In this document: in pieces, positions 55,020 through 64,000 of the stretch | Layout of the letters: every line of letters starts with the position of its first letter | Position numbering within the stretch: position 1 is the first letter of the stretch | NCBI RefSeq assembly: GCF_022965805.1 | Contig: NC_133103.1 | Coordinates: forward strand, 48,429,693 to 48,493,692 | Direction of reading: 5' to 3' | Length of the DNA stretch: 64,000 bases | DNA from: Primulina eburnea | Taxonomy: Eukaryota > Streptophyta > Magnoliopsida > Lamiales > Gesneriaceae | Notes under the pieces: generated by a model | What the model was told of the DNA's origin: nothing | The model's database searches: none | Seen by the model: the letters and a program-made list of their open reading frames with translations, nothing else | Program-made: the position numbers and the translations under genes

Positions 55020-56640
55020 TGGAGAACTATAAAATTTTGAACAATAGTGTAAACTTTATTTTATTCGATTTATTTAAAATTCCTTAATTAATAAAAATAG
55101 AAAGCAAACAAAAATGTATTTAATTTAAATTTCATTAAAGATATATATTTTTTTACAAAAAAAATAGAGTGTAAATTTCATTTCAAAAAATAAAAGATAA
55201 ATTTAAATTTTATTCCAAAAAATGGTCGCTAAATTTCATTTTTCTTCAATTTATTTTAGAAATCATTAATAGCTGATAGAAAATAAATAAAAAATATTTA
55301 TTAATATTATTGTTTCGCATTTCATTAAAGATATGTTTTTTTTTTTTTAAATGGAGTACAAATTTCATCACAAAAAAACAAGGTCAAATTTATTTTTCTT
55401 CAATTTATTTTAAAATTTATAATTAATATATGAAAAAAAACACAAAAGAAATATGTATTACTGAAGAATGAAGGTTGATGCTAACTTTTATTTTTCTTCA
55501 ATTTAGTTTAGATTCCATTAATTGATAAATGAAAACAAAACAAACAAAGCGATACGTATTAATAAATATTATTTAATGAATAAATTCACAATTCAAACTC
55601 ATATATTTATAGTAGTAATAATAATTATAGTAGTAATAATAATAATAGATAGATAGATAATATATTGAATTTTCATTATAGATATAAGTTTTTTTTTTAA
55701 AAAAAAATGGATTGCTAATTTCATCACAAAAAATAAATGCTAAATTTTATTTTTCTTCAATTTAGTTTAGATTCCATTAATTAATAGATGAAAACGTGCG
55801 GAAAAAATAAGGTCCTGGGGTTAGTGTGCGGCACATCCAGCCCCGCCTACTCAGTTTTCGGCACCTCCGATCTCCTGATCAATATGATCACCTGCATCAA
55901 TCACACCTATTGAATCTAAAGACTCAACACCTGTAACTTAATAACAAATACATATACATAACATGCAACAATGAAAAGTATTGTACTCAACATACATTTC
56001 ATGATCTTAGCATAAGCGTAAACATATCGTAAAATTGCATAACGTGTCAAAACATCACATCATAACATCATATATTTGTTCATTTTCTTTAATCGAATTC
56101 AGCTCGTTAGTTGTGATTTTTGTATTAGCTATATCGTATCTGCTCTATCATAAAATTTAAAAAATAGAGTGTAAATTTCATTACAACAAAAAATAAGGCT
56201 AAATTCCATTCATCTTCACTTTATTTTAAATTTCATTAATTAATAGATAGATTGGAAAATACTAAAATTCATTTTTCTTCAATTTATTTTAAATTTAATT
56301 AATTAATAGATGAAAAACATGAAAAACAAAAAAAATAAAAAATGGAGTGTGTAAATTCACAAAAAAATAAACTATTAAATGAAGGTAATGACATTTATGT
56401 TTTAAATTTCATTAATTAATAGATTGGAAAAGACTAAAATTCATTTATCTTCAATTTATTTTAAATTTCATTAATTAATAGATGAAAAACATGGGGAAAA
56501 AATAAAAAATGGAGTGTGTAAATTCACAAAAAATTAAACATATATTTAATGATTATTATTAAATAAAAGTAAGGATATTTATGTAAATGCACAATTCACA
56601 TTCATATATTTATATAGATATAGATATAGATTTTAAAATA
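55020..56640. repeat. Field of degenerate AT-rich repeats
   Basis: The motif 'cttcaatttattttaaatttcattaa' and its variants recur at about 55244, 55398, 55492, 55751, 56210, 56277 and 56450, mostly followed by 'ttaatagatgaaaa'. A second word 'tagagtgtaaatttcat' recurs at 55165, 55345 and 56165. Unit spacing is irregular (roughly 70-250 bp). An LTR-like fragment (55795-56165) interrupts the field. No coding signal. Confidence 0.65.
55795..56165. repeat. LTR-like fragment inside the repeat field
   Basis: GC-richer than its surroundings; 'gaatctaaagactcaac' at about 55912 and 'aacaaatacatatacataac' near 55940 parallel 15650-15720. Probably a gypsy LTR piece; no TG...CA ends fixed. Confidence 0.4.
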
Positions 56641-57020
56641 ATATGATATTAGTCCGGACAGATCAATTTAAAATATTAAAAGATCTAAAGTTTAAAATTC
56701 TAGCACGGACATAACTATATTTCTAGCTCCGCCACTGACATGTTTGGATTGTGTGATTCACAGAGATGACAACAAAGGAAGATTTTGAAGCACCATATTC
56801 TTATAATCTCTCTTGTGAACTCTGGTTTCACCACAGTGCTTACAAGTCACGTTGATGGTGAATCATTATAAATCTTTGTACTTCAGTTTTCTTCGATGAT
56901 ATTCGTTATTTATAATTAAGATCGAGGTTTTAATGCTGATATAAACCATAAGTGTGTGTAATATAGTGACATGTTCTGAAATATACCAAATTTTGACAAA
57001 ACATGATCCACATATATCAA
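56641..57020. other. Non-coding spacer
   Basis: No gene; leads into the second glycine-rich gene block. Confidence 0.45.
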
Positions 57021-57206
57021 ACCACAACACAGTGTCTGACTTTGGTTGTGCAAAAAGTTGCACAGTCCAATTATATACTTCCACAGAATATTAATTACCA
57101 TTACATGAACAGATTACAAGATAATTCATCCATGCAATTCTTTTATTCATTATTCTTCACATATAAACTGCATTATTTGAGAATATCTTGGGCTGGCTTT
57201 GTTAAT

Positions 57207-57996
57207 TTAGTTTTGAGTTTCGTCTTCAACAAAGTCAGGATCCACAGCTTGCCCGGCGTAGCTGCAGCACCTGCAACGCCCACCGTAGCCACCTCCGCCG
57301 CAGCAGCCATAGCGGCAGCGTCCACCTCGGCCGCCTCCATATCCACCGCGACCACCGCCTCCATATCCACCGCGGCCGCCGCGCCCGCCTCCGTACCCAC
57401 CTCGTCCTCCTCCGTATCCACCTCGGCCGCCTCCGTATCCACCTCCATATTGATCTCCAACTTCAGTTTCCTCCGTTTCCTGGTCTGTATAAATCACCAT
57501 GATTATTAGTACGTTTGGCAGTGTAATTTAACTGTGAATTGGTACGAATGGAACTCATCCATATAAACACAACATAAAACAATTTCCATGCAATATCTCT
57601 TAATCGTAAAAGTTATTAATATTCATACGTGTAAACGGGACATAAACTAATGCTGTCCTAAAACAAATGAGGGTTTATAATTTATTTTTCATACCCTACT
57701 ATTTTCGATATGTCAAAATGGTTCTTGATTTATGAACATTAGATACTTTTAGTTCTCAAACAGAGAGCCAATTTCGAAAAAGAAACTGTGCAGATTAATC
57801 TTGACCTGAATGATAAAAAAAACACCTAAAATTCATAAACCGTAATGCTTAGTTGTCTATATACGCAGTCGATAAAATGCTTACTTGCTTCAACAGAGTT
57901 GGTGGTCTCAGCCAACTCTCTCGCGGCCACCTCAGAGGAAATGAGGAGAACCATGGCTACCAAAAAGCCAAGAAAGACAAGTGCTTTGGAACCCAT
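57207..57996 (-). CDS. Secreted glycine-rich protein with Cys-rich C-terminus (GRP family, PF07172-like), copy 2
   Basis: Two minus-strand exons: 57885-57996 and 57207-57484; donor 'gtaagc', acceptor 'tacag', 129 residues. Signal peptide 'MGSKALVFLGFLVAMVLLIS' with cleavage after 'SEVAA', then 'RELAETTNSVEA', acidic 'QETEETEVGDQYGG', glycine repeats of the GGYGGGRGG kind, and a Cys-rich end ('RYGCCGGGGYGGRCRCC', 'YAGQAVDPDF'). Compared with copy 1 it lacks one codon in exon 1 and has shorter glycine runs with Arg at most repeat ends. Both copies keep frame, start, splice sites and Cys pattern, so both are probably expressed. It could serve in the cell wall; the exact role is unknown. Confidence 0.9.
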
Positions 57997-58055
57997 ATCG
58001 AATTTTGATGTATTTGTTTTTGTTTGGGATGGGAATATATGGTGAATATGTCTCC

Positions 58056-58064
58056 TATTTATAG
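58056..58064 (-). promoter_or_regulatory. TATA box of glycine-rich protein gene 2
   Basis: CTATAAATA, 60 bases upstream of the ATG, in the same conserved promoter block as copy 1. Confidence 0.8.
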
Positions 58065-58190
58065 ACATGTGAGGCACAAGATTTTTGGGTATAATCGTAA
58101 AAATCTTAGATTTTATGAGATGTGGCGAGTAGGACCATAATGTAGTTGGCTGTTGAAAACTGCCTTTAATGCGTATGAACACAAAGCCCA

Positions 58191-58636
58191 TCTTATATAT
58201 CTTCGATTATTTGAGTGTTACAGGTTTGAAATAAGCAAGTTCATATATATATATATATATGCAATAATTTAGCTGTTTAGGTACTTTGTCATATAGTTAG
58301 TGTGTTATTTTTCTTATAGTGATTATATAATTGAAATAGAATCTCTTATGTAAAAGCTAAGAAATTGTCACTCATTAATGACGGACTCGAAAAATAAATT
58401 TGATTCTTATTCGAAATTATTGAATTCGAGCCAAATAAAAAATGTTTAAACTTATTTTCACGAATCGATCCTAAGTTATTTTTTTTGATAGTTCGAAAAC
58501 CACTTGCGAGCTTTAATATTTTATTAATACTAATATTTCTATTATTTTGTAATAAACAATAATGCATAAAACCCTTTAGAGTAACTAATTAAATTGGTCA
58601 TTTTAATAGACGGATAAAAAGCTCCTTTTCTTCATC
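58191..58636. other. Non-coding spacer
   Basis: AT-rich with a short (AT)n at 58244-58260; no gene. Confidence 0.5.
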
Positions 58637-58641
58637 AATAA

Positions 58642-59368
58642 TGATACTCCCGTAAGAGTTCGGGTCATGGATGACCCAGAATATCGAATGGATTCCTAAA
58701 TCCGAGTGAGTCTGCAGATGGATTCTTCTGGAGTCGGGCAGGTGCAAGCCCGTGCTCTACTCTCCGGGCAGTCATAGGCCCATGCTCTTGTATAAATCTC
58801 TCGGGATGCATTCTACCCCGGCACCTCGATAACAGTGCCGCACTTAAGTGGTTCAGAAGATAAGATCTTGTATCGAGAATTGGCCTGACAGAATCCTATT
58901 GATGTGACACGATGAGAAAATAGAGTGGCTTGACAGGAAGTCAACATCAAAGGCTATGAGTGGTAAGTGTACGCGCAAATCAAGTAATCCTTGATTTTCC
59001 TTCCTATAAATAGCAGGTATGTAATTCATTTGGTGCACTTCGGTTTTCCTCTTCTTCTCTTCTCTAGTTCTGGAGAATGATTCATTCACCAACACATATG
59101 TTAACACACATATTTACACCAGTAGCCTTTATTTTTATCTAAGCTACACTGGTTATCATCTTCAACCTGCTGACTTAAGCATCGGAGTGGCCACGTCGGA
59201 CACCCCTCTGACGCCCATTCACGAGTTCATCTCATTGTCTGCAGGTCACAGTGGAAGCTATAGTTCACAGATCTATCTACTATATGCTCATTTTTCTGAA
59301 CAATATTATTGATCGCAGATACGGTGGAGCACCCGACCCGACTCACTCATTTCTCCAGGATCAGATCA
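58642..59368 (+). mobile_element. Solo LTR, probably Ty3/gypsy
   Basis: 727 bp, starts TGATACTCCCGTAAGAG, ends ...CAGGATCAGATCA. Perfect 5-bp target duplication AATAA at 58637-58641 and 59369-59373. It contains a TATA-like 'cctataaatagc' at about 59003 and the phrase 'tgacttaagcatcggagtgg' at 59171, a word I associate with gypsy LTRs. The strand is inferred from the TATA box and this phrase. No second LTR or interior is present. Confidence 0.85.
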
Positions 59369-59373
59369 AATAA

Positions 59374-60020
59374 TAATTGTTATAAGAATCCCTATATAAT
59401 TTGTTAATAACAATTAATTACTAAAATATTTAAGAATAATTAATTTTGCTAAAAATCTATACATGCAAATTATTGCGTGTGTGAGTTGTTAGTAATATAA
59501 TTATATATTAAATATATATATTTCGAGCATTTTATATATAGCCTTTCAAGCAATTGTATGAATAGCTAGAAAACAAGTTCAAATATTTCGAGCCTAGCTC
59601 CAACTTGAACACTAATTTAAGAAAAAAAAATTATTAACAATTGAAACTCTCAAAATCACGACTGCTCTGAACATATGTGCACCACTAACAATTGAAACTC
59701 TCAAAATCATACTGATATAAGTAGTGTTGTCATAACCTTATCGTAAAATTTGTCACGACATAAATTGATCAGTATGCATGTTTTTTTCTCCAGCAAAAGT
59801 TGTGCACTCAAACTGACAATTTCTCATAATTATATAGGCATTTTATATGCTTGTATCTACATGAAATCTACTCGGAAAGTTTTAAGAAAGCTCTCGGCCT
59901 CCCTTGATGCACATGGTCAATCTCGGCAATCTTCATAATGAATGAAACTCCTTTGTATAGAAGCTAGGTCACATCATATCTAAATAGACATTAACTTTTC
60001 AAATCTTTCATCATATATTC
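59374..60020. other. Non-coding spacer
   Basis: The word 'acaattgaaactctcaaaat' occurs twice (59638 and 59689). A 62-codon frame at 59750-59938 has no recognised motif. Confidence 0.45.
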
Positions 60021-61031
60021 TGTTAGATATGAATTTTATTGTGGCGATGTTAACTAAAACCAGTAGACCAGCAGATCAGAACAACTAGATAGTTTATCAG
60101 TAGCTGCTGCTCTAGTAAAACTAAACCAGTAGAAAGAGGGCTAACTATACAAACCAGTAGAGAACACTTTCTAACGTTGCTACCTTAATTGTTACCGTTA
60201 CAGTGTTCCTAGTACCAGCATTAATTGCAGCATTAAATACTATACGGAGTCATTTAATGCATATTATCAAATTGAGTATAAAACAAGACTGATTGTTTTA
60301 TAGCTTTTCTGCAGGAACCTATTTCGGTAATAAAGCTGATTGTATCAGTTATCTGAAGACTTCTCTGTTTATGAACGTTGAACTCAGTCGATTATATATA
60401 CTTGGATCAAATCCTTGTTCGACACGACACTTCGCATAATATCATTTTTCAAGGAACAAAGCTACTCTCTTATCAGAAAAATATCATTCATTCTTGAGCG
60501 TTGTCAAGTTCAACACAAAGAAAAGTAGCACACGCTTCATAGCTTATATCTGATCTTGTTAAAAATCATCTTGTGCTACTAATTCTTACACTCTTCACAA
60601 TCTTTACTACATCAATATTTTATCAGAAGAGTCTGTAATCTGAAAAGAGTCTTTTCAGAACTTTGTGTTCCACATTTGTGTAAAGTTGAGAAACTAAGAG
60701 TTTCAGTAGGCTGAGGTGTAAGTCCTTCTGAAGTGGGTGTGTACAAGTGTTGTACTGTAATATCCAAAGTCTTTTAGTTATACCTTCTGGAAACAGAAGA
60801 AGGGGAGACGTAGAAGAGTTTATCTTCGAACTTCCATAAACAACTGCTGTCTACTGCTTTATTGTTTTTCAACTACTTCATCAGATTATTTCCGCACATT
60901 CTACTGTAATCAGGTGAAAGTTTTCTCACAAGACCAACTACTATCCTTAACAGGATTCTAGTACTTCATCCTCACGAAAAACGAGTAGAGTTTATTCACC
61001 CCCCCTCTAAACTCAACTTCGATCCTCAACA
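60021..61031 (+). repeat. 5' LTR of the copia element
   Basis: 1011 bp, starts TGTTAGATATGAATTTTATTG, ends ...GATCCTCAACA. A same-length relative is the solo LTR at 51672-52683. The stretch 60720-60840 ('gtgtgtacaagtgttgta', 'gaacttccataaac') resembles 20700-20820 in another LTR family. Confidence 0.92.
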
Positions 61032-61045
61032 ATTGGTATCAGAGC
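61032..61045 (+). other. Primer-binding site of the copia element
   Basis: ATTGGTATCAGAGC, perfect tRNA-Met complement directly after the LTR. Confidence 0.92.
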
Positions 61046-61077
61046 AGGTTATTCTTGTTTGTGAAAAACTATAACAA

Positions 61078-62651
61078 ATGGCACACTTCAGCAAGATTCC
61101 TATGTTCTCTAAGGAAGATTTTGACGACTGGAAGATAAGAATGCAAGCTCATCTTGCAGCACAAGATGATGACATGTGGTACGTCATCACAGATGGTCCA
61201 CTGAAAATCTTAAAGCCTAATACAGCTGTTGCTGTTACTGACGCTGCACCACAGATGGTCGAAAAATCAAGAAGTGAATGGACCAGTGAAGATAAGAAAA
61301 AAGCCAATCTTGATAATGTGGCGAGGATATATTGTATAAAACTCTTGACAAGAACACTTTCAGCAAGATAAAAATGTGTTCTACTGCAAAGGATATTTGG
61401 GAAAAGCTCATCCAGATATGTGAAGGAAATGAGCAAACAAAAGAAAATAAACTGTCTGTAGCAATGCAGAAGTTTGAAAATCTGAAAATGAGATCTGGTG
61501 AAACTCTAAATGAGTTTGATGAAAGATTCAGTAGCTTGGTCAATGAGCTAGCTGCTCTGGGTAAAGAGCATAGCAACAGAGAAATAGCCCTCAAGGTGAT
61601 GAGAGCCTTACCCAGAGAATGGGATGTTAAAACAATGGCTATGAGAGTATCCAAAGATCTAAACAAATTGGAACTGCACGACTTATTTGCAGATCTAAAG
61701 GCCTATGAATTCGAATTGGAAGTAAGAAGTGGAGAAGAGCCTTCAAACTTACCCACCAAGGCCCTTGCTGCTACTGCTACTACTTTTACTACTACTGCCT
61801 CTACCTCTTCTACTGCTGCTGCAGTTGTACCTCAGGCTTTACCGGCTGTGATCATTGATAATGCTATGGAGAAGACTGCTGAACAAATCAGTAGTGATGC
61901 TATGTCCTTATTTGTAAATAAATTCTTCAGGTTCATGAAGAAGAACCATCGAACCTATCAGGGTCCCAATCGCAACTTCAAGAAAGATTCACCATCCGGT
62001 GATATGGGATGCTTCAACTGTGGAAAGATAGGTCACTTCATTGCTGATTGTCCCAAACCAAAGAAGGATGATCAAAAGAGAAAGGATTACAAGAGAAATG
62101 ACAAAAAGTCCAGAAGAGATCGAAAAGCGATGATTGCCGAAGAAAGCAAATCTAAATGGGCGGACTCTAGTTCTGAGTCATCTGACTCAGAAAGTCATTC
62201 CAGTGACAGTGATGCAGAAGAAGTCAAATGTCTAATGGCAGACAATGACTCAACCTCGACATCTGAAGAGGTATTTGATTTTGACTCTAGTGAATTTACA
62301 CGAAATGACTTGATTGATGCACTGCATGAAATGGTAAAAGAGTATTCTAGACTTTCTCAATCGTTTGAAGAAGTTAAAATTGAAAATCAGAACTTAAAGA
62401 GTCAGAACAGTAAGTTAACTTGCTTGCAAGTAGACAGCTGCAATGATTTACAAGTTGAGATAAGTAAATTAATAACTGCGAATGAAAGAGCCAAAGCAGA
62501 TTACCAGAAGGTGCTTTCTGAAAACCAGAAGTTGTCGCTACTGGTAAATGCTTGGAACAAGTCTTCTGTTTCATTAGAAAAGATGCAAGAGTTACAAAAA
62601 CAGTCAGGAGATAGAAGTGGTCTCGGTTTTTGTAATAATGAAAGCACTTCT
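61078..62651 (+). pseudogene. Copia gag (UBN2-type) with CCHC knuckle
   Basis: ATG 61078 ('MAHFSKIPMFSKEDFDDWKI'). An indel near 61325 shifts the frame, and gag continues from 61332 ('KDIWEKLIQICEGNEQTKEN', 'RSGETLNEFDERFSSLVNEL', 'VMRALPREWDVKTMAM'). The knuckle 'CFNCGKIGHFIADC' is at about 62010-62050, followed by a Lys/Arg- and Ser/Asp-rich tail and a coiled-coil stretch ('FEEVKIENQNLKSQNSKL'). An in-frame TAA at 62652 ends it before the linker. Gag forms the virus-like particle around the element RNA. Confidence 0.92.
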
Positions 62652-62678
62652 TAAACAAATACTAAGCCAACACTGGAT

Positions 62679-63358
62679 ATGTGCAAAGCGAAATACATTC
62701 ACTTTGTGAAATCCAGTGTGGTACAAGAACCAGAAGTACCTACTGCTTCAGTGGAAAGGAATGTAAATCTGACGAACAGAAGAATGCACTATGGTCTGGG
62801 TTACGTGAAACCTAAGGAAAAAGTTGACCAGAGTTCTAGATTCAGAAAAGAATTCAACTCTGGAAGACAACATCCCATGAAGGTTAAGAACTACCAGTAC
62901 TACAACTCTAAACCTGTTCAGAAGAGATACAGACTGGAAAACAGAAACAGAAGGGAAGAACAACATTTTGGTATGCATGCTGTTAGAAATAACAGACCCT
63001 CTGTTGCATACACATCTTTGGATACCCGAAGTACAAAGTTACCAAGAATTGTACAAATGTGGGTTCCCAAAGGACTGATAAGGCTTGGACCCAAATAGAT
63101 TTGGGTACCAGTTACTAAAATTTGTGTTTGCAGGAACAGAAGAAGGAAACAGAAGTCAGTAACTCTACATGGTATCTGGACAATGGTTGTTCCAGACATA
63201 TGACTGGACAAAGAAACTTACTATCCGAAATAGTGAGCTGTACTGGACCAAAGATTACTTTTGGAGATAACTCAAAAGGTAAAACCATGGGTAAGGGTAA
63301 GATTATCCATGGTAATATAATTATTAATGATGTGTTGTTAGTTGACAATCTTTATTAG
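62679..63358 (+). pseudogene. Copia linker and aspartic protease
   Basis: 62679-63098 continues the gag frame ('YGLGYVKPKEKVDQSSRF', 'MWVPKGLIRLGPK', then TAG). After a frameshift the protease reads 'WYLDNGCSRHMTGQRN' (63170-63215): the active-site triplet is D-N-G where D-S-G is usual, which should abolish activity. It continues 'KITFGDNSKGKTMGKG' and ends at TAG 63356 where the domain normally runs on. Confidence 0.88.
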
Positions 63359-63360
63359 AA

Positions 63361-64000
63361 TCTTATCAGTATTAGTCAACTATGCGATAATGGGTATTCT
63401 GTGGCTTTTCAAAAGCATTCTTGCATAGTTAGAGATTCTGCTGGAACTACTGTGTTAACAGGAAAGAGAGAAGGCAATACTTACAGAGTCTCTTGGAACT
63501 CAAATCATGTCAACACTCCTACATGCTTAGTTGCTTCTCTTAGCAATAAACACTGGCTATGGCACAAGAAACTGAATCATCTGAATTTCAAGTCAATCAA
63601 TTATCTTAAGAATCAGAATATAGTCGATGGATTACCTGACTTTAATTTTGTTAAAAATCACGTTTGTTCTGCTTGTCAGCTTGGGAAACAGATAAGATCC
63701 AGCTTCAAGACTAAAGATAGCAAATCAACTTCAAGATGTCTGGAACTACTGCATATGGATTTATTTGGTCCTATCCCCATCATGAGCTTAGGGGGAATGA
63801 AATATACTCTTGTTGTAATTGATGATTTTTCCAGATTCACTTGGGTAATATTTCTCGCAGGAAAAGATCAAACCGGCTGTCTCCTGATCGAGCTTCTGAA
63901 AAGGATTCAAAATGAAAAATCTACTACCATTATTAAAATCAGAAGTGACAGGGGCACTGAGTTCACTAACAAGTATCTTGAGCTATATTTGAATGAGCAG
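63361..64000 (+). pseudogene. Copia pre-integrase and integrase, N-terminal part
   Basis: No stop from 63359 to the window end. Pre-integrase zinc region 'WHKKLNHLNFKSI' (63559-63600) and 'VCSACQLGKQ' (63664-63693). The catalytic core has the first Asp in 'LLHMDLFGPIP' (about 63750) and the second in 'IRSDRGTEF' (about 63940); the Glu lies beyond the window. This piece is well preserved, but it is cut off from the protease by a TAG codon at 63356. Confidence 0.92.

Larger units (their letters stand above)
57025..58190. repeat. Glycine-rich protein gene duplication block, copy 2
   Basis: Partner of 46655-47780, same orientation, about 10.4 kb away. Both untranslated ends and the promoter are shared, so the copies arose by duplication of a whole small gene. 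Confidence 0.8.
60021..64000 (+). mobile_element. Ty1/copia retrotransposon, cut by the window end, degenerate
   Basis: 5' LTR 60021-61031, PBS 61032-61045, gag 61078-62651, linker and protease 62679-63358, integrase 63361-64000 and beyond. The order protease then integrase, before any RT, identifies copia. RT, RNase H, PPT and 3' LTR lie outside. Stops and frameshifts in gag, linker and protease end show that this copy is inactive. Confidence 0.93.

Noticed and set aside
57003..57509. 168-codon plus-strand frame
   Set aside because: Antisense shadow of the second glycine-rich gene.
59750..59938. 62-codon frame ending 'RKLSASLDAHGQSRQSS'
   Set aside because: Low complexity and too short; no promoter, intron or homology recognised.

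Overview
The window looks like nuclear DNA of a flowering plant, most likely a eudicot. It is AT-rich, has split genes with GT-AG introns, and carries plant families: a phragmoplast-type kinesin-12, a phytocystatin and cell-wall glycine-rich proteins. It also holds plant retrotransposon clades (Tekay-, Reina- and Athila-like Ty3/gypsy, Ty1/copia, L1-type LINE, Cassandra-like TRIM). Most of it is nested, decayed mobile DNA. Three genes look intact: a cystatin (43829-44242, +) and two related glycine-rich secreted proteins (46854-47604 and 57207-57996, both -). No bacterial features, CRISPR arrays or convincing tRNA/rRNA genes were seen.

Left part (1-15290): bases 1-821 and 14875-15285 together match the segment just upstream of a kinesin-12 pseudogene at 40255-41770, so they are the promoter flank of a second kinesin-12 copy expected just left of the window. 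An L1-type LINE (-) splits this flank (822-14874). The LINE is itself split by a Tekay-like gypsy element (2636-12084) whose two LTRs differ in length and sequence.

Middle part (15290-41770): an Athila-like element on the minus strand (env-like ORF 18390-19542; integrase to gag 23825-28785) is interrupted by a non-autonomous copia-like LTR element (19741-23375). Mid-gag, the Athila sequence is fused to a kinesin-12 pseudogene (28786-40223, -). A complete but dead Reina-like chromovirus (32305-37361) sits in one kinesin intron.

Right part (41770-64000): the intact genes lie among short elements. Nine copies of a ~182-bp MITE occur, several with 9-bp target duplications that point to the Mutator superfamily. 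A copia solo LTR (51672-52683) lies inside one of them. There are also a Cassandra-like TRIM with 5S-like LTRs (53783-54584), another solo LTR (58642-59368), an AT-rich degenerate repeat field, and the 5' part of a copia element that runs off the right edge (60021-64000) and belongs to the same family as the solo LTR.

Boundaries and target duplications were read by eye; family and clade names rest on recognised motifs, not on database searches.
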